Translations under genes and position numbers: made by a program | Assembly: GCA_036389695.1 (NCBI GenBank) | Contig: DASVWG010000372.1 | Coordinates: 1 to 10,432 of the forward strand | Source of the DNA: JALZHR01 sp036389695 | GTDB taxonomy: Bacteria; Acidobacteriota; Blastocatellia; Pyrinomonadales; Pyrinomonadaceae | Reading direction: 5' to 3' | DNA: 10,432 bases | Part shown: positions 6,392-10,432 of the stretch, one piece after another | Position numbering within the stretch: the stretch's first letter is position 1 | Layout: every line of letters starts with the position of its first letter | The notes under the pieces: model-generated | The model's database searches: none | Told to the model about the DNA's origin: nothing | The model's input: only the letters and a program-made list of their open reading frames with translations

Positions 6392-7758
6392 TATAAATCC
6401 TCTTTTTTCCTTTTCTTTTCAATCGAAGTCACGCTCGCCGAGCTGCTTTTTTTACGACGCTCGCGCGGCGAAGCTTCCGCATCGTCCTCGCTTTTTTGAC
6501 CGCTGATGGAGACCAGCGCGCAGAGCGTCAGAAACATCATCGAAATCGCCGTCGTGTGCAGGACGAAATCGAAAATGCTGTGGATGAAAACGGCGAAACA
6601 GCCCGCTAAAGCGCCGACCGCGACGCCGCGCCGGAAGGTGTTTTTAGTTTTGGTATTTCGCCAGCCGTCGCGGAACAGAAAGAAAACGAAAAACCCGCCG
6701 ATTATCAAGCCGACGACGCCGGCATCGGATAAAATTTGCAGGTAATCATTATGCGCCTGCTCGACGCGCTCCATGCCGTTGAGCGTGTCGAACGCCGTGT
6801 AAACCTGCGGAAACGCGCCGAGTCCCGCGCCGAAAAGCGCGTTGTTTTTAATCACGCTCAAGGTCACGTTCCAGATGTGCGTGCGGTTGGTCGTGATGTC
6901 GGCGGAAGTCGCGGTTTCGGCAAAGCGCGTCAGCGATGATTCGCCGCCGATAAGCACCGAGCCGACGATGATGGTCGCAAACAAAGCGATTGCCAAACCG
7001 ATTTTCAAAGCAATCTGCCCCGAACTTTTCGTTTTCGTCGTCAAAATTATGAGAAAAAATATTTCCGCTAAAAGCGCGACCAGTCCGCCGCGCGAGCCGC
7101 TCAGCAGCAGCGCGATGCCCATCAAGCCGATTGCCGTCACGTAAAGCAGGCGTTTATCGCGCGGAACCGCGCCGACAAAAATCAAACCGAGCGGCACGGC
7201 AATCGACATTTCCATAAACGCCGCGAAATTATGCCGGTTGACAAACGAGCCGAACGGCGTCGCGAAACGCGGCTCGTAAATTCCGTAAATGCGCGTCGGG
7301 CTTAAAACCGCTTGCAGAATCGAATAAAAAGCATACAAGAATCCGAAAATCGTAATCACCAGAACGATTTTTCGCAGCCGTTTGGCGTTGTCGATAAAGC
7401 TGAGCATCGCGGCGAAAAAGATTAAAAGCGCGATTAAATGCAGAACGGTCGATTGGGTGGCAAAAGGCTCATAGGAAATCGTGCGCGGGATATTCCCGAC
7501 GCCGGAAGTTTCCGCCAGGCTGCCGAACGGAATTATCTGAATCAAACCGAAAATAATCAGGGCGGCAAGCGGAATTTGCAGCGGGCTTGTGCTGAAACGA
7601 AGCTCGCCGCTGCGGAAAGAATCAAAAACCCAGAGCAGCAGCACGGAAGCCGCGCCCGCGTAAAAAATCACGAGAATCGGCTGGTGAACCGCGCCGTAAA
7701 GCAGCGTCGTCAAAATAATCGCCGCGCAGATGATTAAAAAAATAAGCCTGTTCGCCAT
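6391..7758 (-). CDS. O-antigen ligase / Wzy_C-family polytopic membrane protein
   Basis: A 455-aa protein with about ten to twelve hydrophobic segments, consistent with the O-antigen ligase/polymerase superfamily (WaaL, Wzy, PglL-type). Recognisable parts are FVNRHNFAA (172-180), LLSGSRGGLVALLAE (218-232), the periplasmic stretch around NRTHIWNVTLSVI with GAGLGAFPQVY (310-320), and EQAHNDYLQILSDAGVVGL (333-351), where H336-N-D lies in the conserved late region. The family joins lipid-linked glycans to acceptors on the periplasmic side; whether this one is a ligase, a polymerase or a protein glycosyltransferase cannot be told. The C-terminal 35 residues are charged, Ser/Lys-rich and cytoplasmic. 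No Shine-Dalgarno is seen. The TPR protein gene lies 102 bp upstream on the same strand, with a heptamer repeat between. Confidence 0.85.
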   Translation of the reverse strand: MANRLIFLIICAAIILTTLLYGAVHQPILVIFYAGAASVLLLWVFDSFRSGELRFSTSPLQIPLAALIIFGLIQIIPFGSLAETSGVGNIPRTISYEPFATQSTVLHLIALLIFFAAMLSFIDNAKRLRKIVLVITIFGFLYAFYSILQAVLSPTRIYGIYEPRFATPFGSFVNRHNFAAFMEMSIAVPLGLIFVGAVPRDKRLLYVTAIGLMGIALLLSGSRGGLVALLAEIFFLIILTTKTKSSGQIALKIGLAIALFATIIVGSVLIGGESSLTRFAETATSADITTNRTHIWNVTLSVIKNNALFGAGLGAFPQVYTAFDTLNGMERVEQAHNDYLQILSDAGVVGLIIGGFFVFFLFRDGWRNTKTKNTFRRGVAVGALAGCFAVFIHSIFDFVLHTTAISMMFLTLCALVSISGQKSEDDAEASPRERRKKSSSASVTSIEKKRKKEDL

Positions 7759-7767
7759 AAAAAATTA

Positions 7768-7871
7768 GTGAGCAGTAAGCAGTAAGCAGTGAGCACTGAG
7801 CAGTTAGTTTTCCATATTCAACGTTGAATTTTAAATCTTAAACTGCTCACCGCTCACTGCTCACTGCTTAC
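7768..7871. repeat. heptamer-built inverted repeat, GTRAGCA family
   Basis: The left array is GTGAGCA, GTAAGCA, GTAAGCA, GTGAGCA, CTGAGCA (7768-7802); the right array is TGCTCAC, CGCTCAC, TGCTCAC, TGCTTAC (7844-7871). Arms 7775-7805 and 7841-7871 pair over 31 positions with three mismatches. The loop contains a separate 14-bp palindrome ATTCAACGTTGAAT (7816-7829). The right array covers the last codons and TGA stop (7863-7861) of the minus-strand TPR gene. Confidence 0.9.
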
Positions 7872-9162
7872 TTATCGAAAAATCATCCAGCCAAATCGTG
7901 CCGAAAAGCGGGCATTGAGCGCCGCAGAAGGCGCGCGCCGCGCGCACGATGACGCCTTCGGCATTCGGCGGCGCGACGAATTCGATTTTCACTTCCTGCC
8001 AGTCGCTCGAACCGGCGGGAAAAGCGTCGCTCGCTTTGATAAGCTTGTCGTCGTTGGCGTTGACGATTTCAATCAAAGGATTGCCCGCGCTTTTTAGATT
8101 TTCGCCGCGCACCCAGAAGCTCAAGCGATATTTGGCGTTCGGCTCGACCGCCACGATTTGATAAACCTGGTAATACTGCGCCGCGCTGAAACCGTTGAAA
8201 GCAATGCGCAAACTGCGATTTCCGCCGTGCTTTTGCGTGCGGTCGAACCTGACGTCGACTTTTTCCGCCGTAATCACTTTCCAGCTAAAATAAGAATCGT
8301 TTTCCCTGCCGGTTTCCGTCTCAAAACCGGCATTTTGAAATTTCCCGGCTTCGGCTTCCGTCTCGACGCCGAGCGCGCGCGTAAAACCGACCGCCGCGCG
8401 AAAATATTTTTTCTCGAAAAGCGCCTGCGCGATTATCTTCGCGTCCGATTCGTTTTCCTTTTTCTGCTCCGGCGTGAGCGTGTTCCAGACGCGCAGGCTG
8501 TCGTCGGCGCGTTCTTTGGAAGCGTAAAAAAAGGCTAAATCCGAGCGAACATTCGGCGCGTCGCCCGCAAGTTGCTCAAGCCGCGCCGTGTCTTTATCGA
8601 AATAATCCCAGATGGTCGAAAAAACCTGCTGGCGATAAACCGGATTATTTTCGGCGGCTTTTTTCAGCTCGGCAAAAGCCTTGTCCGTCGCGCCCTGCCG
8701 CAGATAAAAATTTCCCGCCTGCCAGTGCGGGTAAGTATAATTCGGAGCGAGCGAGACGGCGCGCAGAAAAGCCGCTTCCGCGCCCGCGGCATTTTCCGAC
8801 TGCTCGCGCGCGCGCGCGAGCTCAATCCACCAGCGATAATCATAAGGCGCGAGCCGGACGACCTTTTCGTATTTTTCGAGCGACGCCGCCAGCTTTTCCG
8901 GCGTGAAAACATCTTTTTCCGAGCTTGCCAGAAACCAGTTCGCCATCGGGTCGCCGGGCGCTAAAGAGGCGGAAATTTCGGCAATCGCCTGCACGTTCGG
9001 CTCGGTCGAAGAGGTATATTCGGCGAGCATATTGCCGATTTGCCAGCGCACCGCCAGATAAGCGAAAGCGAGCGCGAAAAAAATAGCGAAAATCAAAGCG
9101 ATGCGCACGGGCAGGCGGCGAGAATCGACAAATTTAAGCTGCTCGGTTTTTTCTTTGGACAT
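7861..9162 (-). CDS. membrane-anchored TPR protein with C-terminal carbohydrate-binding-like domain
   Basis: 433 aa. A charged N-terminus is followed by one hydrophobic helix (about 20-38), so the rest is probably periplasmic. Residues about 74-175 show TPR-like helical repeats (for example YDYRWWIELARAREQSENAA, and NYTYPHWQAGNFYLRQGATD with DKAFAELKKAAENNP). A helical stretch runs to about 272. The C-terminal 276-432, beginning FQNAGFETE and containing WKV, HGGNRSLRI, YQVYQIVAVEPNAKYRLSFWVRG and ending IWLDDFSI, has the look of a CBM4/9-like jelly-roll carbohydrate-binding domain, with a C413-GAQ-C417 pair that may form a disulfide. Its position directly upstream of the ligase-like gene suggests a role with surface glycans, but the function is not established. 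The final codons are made of heptamer repeat. No Shine-Dalgarno is seen. Confidence 0.8.
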   Translation of the reverse strand: MSKEKTEQLKFVDSRRLPVRIALIFAIFFALAFAYLAVRWQIGNMLAEYTSSTEPNVQAIAEISASLAPGDPMANWFLASSEKDVFTPEKLAASLEKYEKVVRLAPYDYRWWIELARAREQSENAAGAEAAFLRAVSLAPNYTYPHWQAGNFYLRQGATDKAFAELKKAAENNPVYRQQVFSTIWDYFDKDTARLEQLAGDAPNVRSDLAFFYASKERADDSLRVWNTLTPEQKKENESDAKIIAQALFEKKYFRAAVGFTRALGVETEAEAGKFQNAGFETETGRENDSYFSWKVITAEKVDVRFDRTQKHGGNRSLRIAFNGFSAAQYYQVYQIVAVEPNAKYRLSFWVRGENLKSAGNPLIEIVNANDDKLIKASDAFPAGSSDWQEVKIEFVAPPNAEGVIVRAARAFCGAQCPLFGTIWLDDFSISKQ

Positions 9163-9251
9163 CCGTTAAATTTTGCGGTTTTAAGCTTAATAGAAAAACG
9201 CTTTTCGCAATATCTTGACAATTTAGCCGGAGAAACGCAAACCCGAAAGGC

Positions 9252-9349
9252 AAGTGATAAGTGATAGGTGATAAGAAAAACATTTATCAGTTATTACTTA
9301 TCAGTTTTTCAATTCTCAGTTCTTTCTTATCACCTATCACTTATCACTT
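9252..9349. repeat. 27-bp perfect inverted repeat of GTGATAR heptamers in front of nth
   Basis: The left arm (9252-9278) contains GTGATAA, GTGATAG, GTGATAA in tandem, and 9323-9349 is its exact reverse complement. The 44-nt loop holds further related words: TTATCAG is present twice (9284-9290 and 9298-9304) and CTCAG once. It lies in the 216-bp divergent gap between the TPR gene and nth, where both promoters must also be. It is the longest perfect heptamer stem of the window after the convergent 30-bp repeat. Confidence 0.92.
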
Positions 9350-9378
9350 TTCCGCTTTTTCGCGTTAAAATCTTTTTT

Positions 9379-10029
9379 ATGTTTTCCGACCAGAAAGAGC
9401 GCACCGGCGAAATAATCAAACGGCTGCAACAAGAATATCCGGACGCGCACTGCGCGCTGAATCACACAAACGCCTTCGAGCTGCTGATTGCCACGATTCT
9501 CTCGGCGCAATGCACCGACGAGCGCGTCAATCTCGTCACGGCGGATTTATTCCGCAAATACCGCGCCCCGCAGGATTATCTGGACGTCGTGCAGGAAGAA
9601 CTCGAACGCGACATCCACTCGACCGGATTTTTCCGCAACAAAGCCAAAAACATCCAAAGCTCCTGCCGCCAAATCATCGAGCTTTACAACGGCGAAATCC
9701 CGCAAACAATGGGCGAGCTTTTAATCTTAAACGGCGTCGCCCGCAAAACCGCTAACGTCGTTTTGGGAAACGCCTTCGGCATCGCATCGGGCGTCGTCGT
9801 CGATACGCACGTCGCGCGCCTCTCGCAAAGATTAGGCTTAACCGAACACGAAGCGCCGGAAAAAATAGAAAAGGATTTACAGGAATTAGTCGCGCAAAAA
9901 GACTGGATAATGTTCCCGCACTGGCTCATCTCGCACGGCAGAAAAATCTGCCAGGCGCGCAAACCGAAATGTTCGGAATGCGTTTTGAATGATATTTGCC
10001 CGAAAATCGGCGTTGCGGTTAAAGAATAA
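9379..10029 (+). CDS. nth: endonuclease III (DNA glycosylase/AP lyase)
   Basis: It removes oxidised pyrimidines and cleaves the abasic site in base excision repair. The 216-aa protein matches the family length (E. coli Nth 211 aa). Visible landmarks are LLIATILSAQCTDERVN (35-51), the helix-hairpin-helix L117-NGVARKTANVVL with catalytic K123, VDTHV with catalytic D142, and the iron-sulfur loop C191-x6-C198-x2-C201-x5-C207. In the hairpin motif the usual LPGVG reads LNGVA, a mild departure. The frame is open upstream to an ATG at 9268, but that start lies in the heptamer repeat and would add a 37-residue hydrophobic leader unlike Nth, so ATG 9379 is chosen. There is no Shine-Dalgarno; TAAAAT (9366-9371) ends 7 nt before the ATG. 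Confidence 0.95.
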   Translation: MFSDQKERTGEIIKRLQQEYPDAHCALNHTNAFELLIATILSAQCTDERVNLVTADLFRKYRAPQDYLDVVQEELERDIHSTGFFRNKAKNIQSSCRQIIELYNGEIPQTMGELLILNGVARKTANVVLGNAFGIASGVVVDTHVARLSQRLGLTEHEAPEKIEKDLQELVAQKDWIMFPHWLISHGRKICQARKPKCSECVLNDICPKIGVAVKE

Positions 10030-10030
10030 A

Positions 10031-10116
10031 GGATGAGGGATGAAATAATTTTGAATGTTGAGCGTTGAATTTTGAATGAATTGTTGAATAACAAACTCAA
10101 AATTCAACACTCAACA
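10031..10116. repeat. heptamer arrays and inverted repeat after nth, GGATGAR and TTGAATG families
   Basis: Directly after the nth stop are GGATGAG and GGATGAA (10031-10044), then TTGAATG, TTGAGCG, TTGAATT and TTGAATG (10051-10078) and TTGAATA (10084-10090). The right side reads CTCAAAA, TTCAACA, CTCAACA (10096-10116). Arms 10056-10076 and 10096-10116 pair with two mismatches. It combines the GGATGAR word of the element near ffs with a new TTGAATG word. Confidence 0.85.
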
Positions 10117-10129
10117 TTTATCACTTCCT

Positions 10130-10432
10130 TTACGGACAGGTGCAATATCCTGAGCCGTTAGGTCCGCTGCCGAGACCGGCGCAGTTTAATGTAAAGCAGT
10201 CGTAGCTGGAATAACACACGCCGCAGTTGCCGCTTCCGCCGCATTGTATACAATGGGAATAACAGTTATACGCCTGGTTGCGACAATTGTAATAACAACT
10301 GTTAAAGCCGCCGCAGTTAGCGAAACATTCTTCGTCAGCCGCCATCGGGTCGCCGCCGCCCGGACATTCCGAGCAGCATGGAGCCGCCTGCACGGTTTGA
10401 ACATTATCGCTTGAGACGACAAAGACCAGACC
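10130..10432 (-). CDS. cysteine-rich probably secreted protein (5' end outside window)
   Basis: The frame is open from the right edge to a TAA at 10132-10130, so the start lies beyond the window. The first 17 visible residues read GLVFVVSSDNVQTVQAA; the beginning looks like the end of a signal-peptide hydrophobic core, with VQA/AP as a plausible signal-peptidase I site. The remaining about 85 residues contain 16 cysteines, mostly spaced by 2-7 residues, with many Gly, Asn, Tyr and Ser (for example SCYYNCRNQAYNCYSHCIQC). An even cysteine number in an exported protein suggests multiple disulfides, or metal binding if reduced. I do not recognise the family. A GTG at 10393 could serve as a start, but the open frame and leader-like residues before it argue against that. 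It converges with nth. Confidence 0.6.
   Translation of the reverse strand, partial: GLVFVVSSDNVQTVQAAPCCSECPGGGDPMAADEECFANCGGFNSCYYNCRNQAYNCYSHCIQCGGSGNCGVCYSSYDCFTLNCAGLGSGPNGSGYCTCP

Noticed and set aside
7768..7871. Tandem repeats considered as a CRISPR array
   Set aside because: Units are 7 nt with no spacers and are arranged as inverted arms; no cas genes are present.
9268..9378. In-frame upstream extension of nth from ATG 9268
   Set aside because: It is translated from the GTGATAR repeat and its loop and would give a low-complexity hydrophobic leader; Nth homologues begin near ATG 9379.
10186..10422. Second minus-strand open frame overlapping the cysteine-rich gene
   Set aside because: It is the shifted frame of the cysteine-rich gene, with an Ala/Thr/Arg-rich composition typical of a shadow frame and no leader or domain.

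Overview
The window reads as a chromosomal housekeeping segment of a Gram-negative-type bacterium of middling GC content. It carries aminophospholipid synthesis genes, an O-antigen-ligase-like polytopic protein, aquaporin Z, a short SRP RNA and a tau-type dnaX. The mix would fit an Acidobacteriota lineage such as Blastocatellia. That placement is an inference from gene content and general appearance; no search was run.

Left part (1-4118), all on the + strand: an inverted repeat, tadA, tRNA-Ser(CGA), aqpZ, tRNA-Ser(GGA), the 4.5S SRP RNA gene ffs with a perfect palindromic terminator, then dnaX. The order tadA / tRNA-Ser / ffs / dnaX recalls the tadA-scr-dnaX neighbourhood of Bacillus, but aqpZ sits between the two serine tRNAs and ebfC-recR does not follow dnaX. 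At the start of its linker region dnaX carries two candidate tau/gamma switch sites: an in-frame A AAA AAG heptamer and an A9 run. Shifting at either leads to a stop within a few codons.

Middle part (4238-6259), + strand: a 68-aa TM2-like membrane protein with a strong Shine-Dalgarno and its own terminator, then psd and pssA. The last two are consecutive steps of phosphatidylethanolamine synthesis (CDP-diacylglycerol to phosphatidylserine to PE). The psd product has Ser-Ser instead of the usual Gly-Ser at the expected self-cleavage site.

Right part: on the - strand, a membrane-anchored TPR protein with a C-terminal jelly-roll-like domain (9162-7861) lies upstream of an O-antigen-ligase/Wzy_C-type membrane protein (7758-6391). 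This looks like a surface-glycan pair, convergent with pssA. Divergent from it is nth (endonuclease III). The right edge holds the 3' part of a very cysteine-rich, probably secreted protein on the - strand.

The most striking non-coding signal is a set of eight intergenic elements (about 1858, 4116, 4558, 5241, 6240, 7768, 9252 and 10031). Each is built from degenerate tandem heptamers, and seven are arranged as inverted repeats. The heptamer differs from site to site while the architecture stays the same, and several arms run into the last codons and stop codon of the adjacent gene. Only two of the eight genes with a visible start have a clear Shine-Dalgarno, and three ATGs lie 6-9 nt behind a TAnAAT -10-like hexamer, which suggests leaderless or near-leaderless transcripts.
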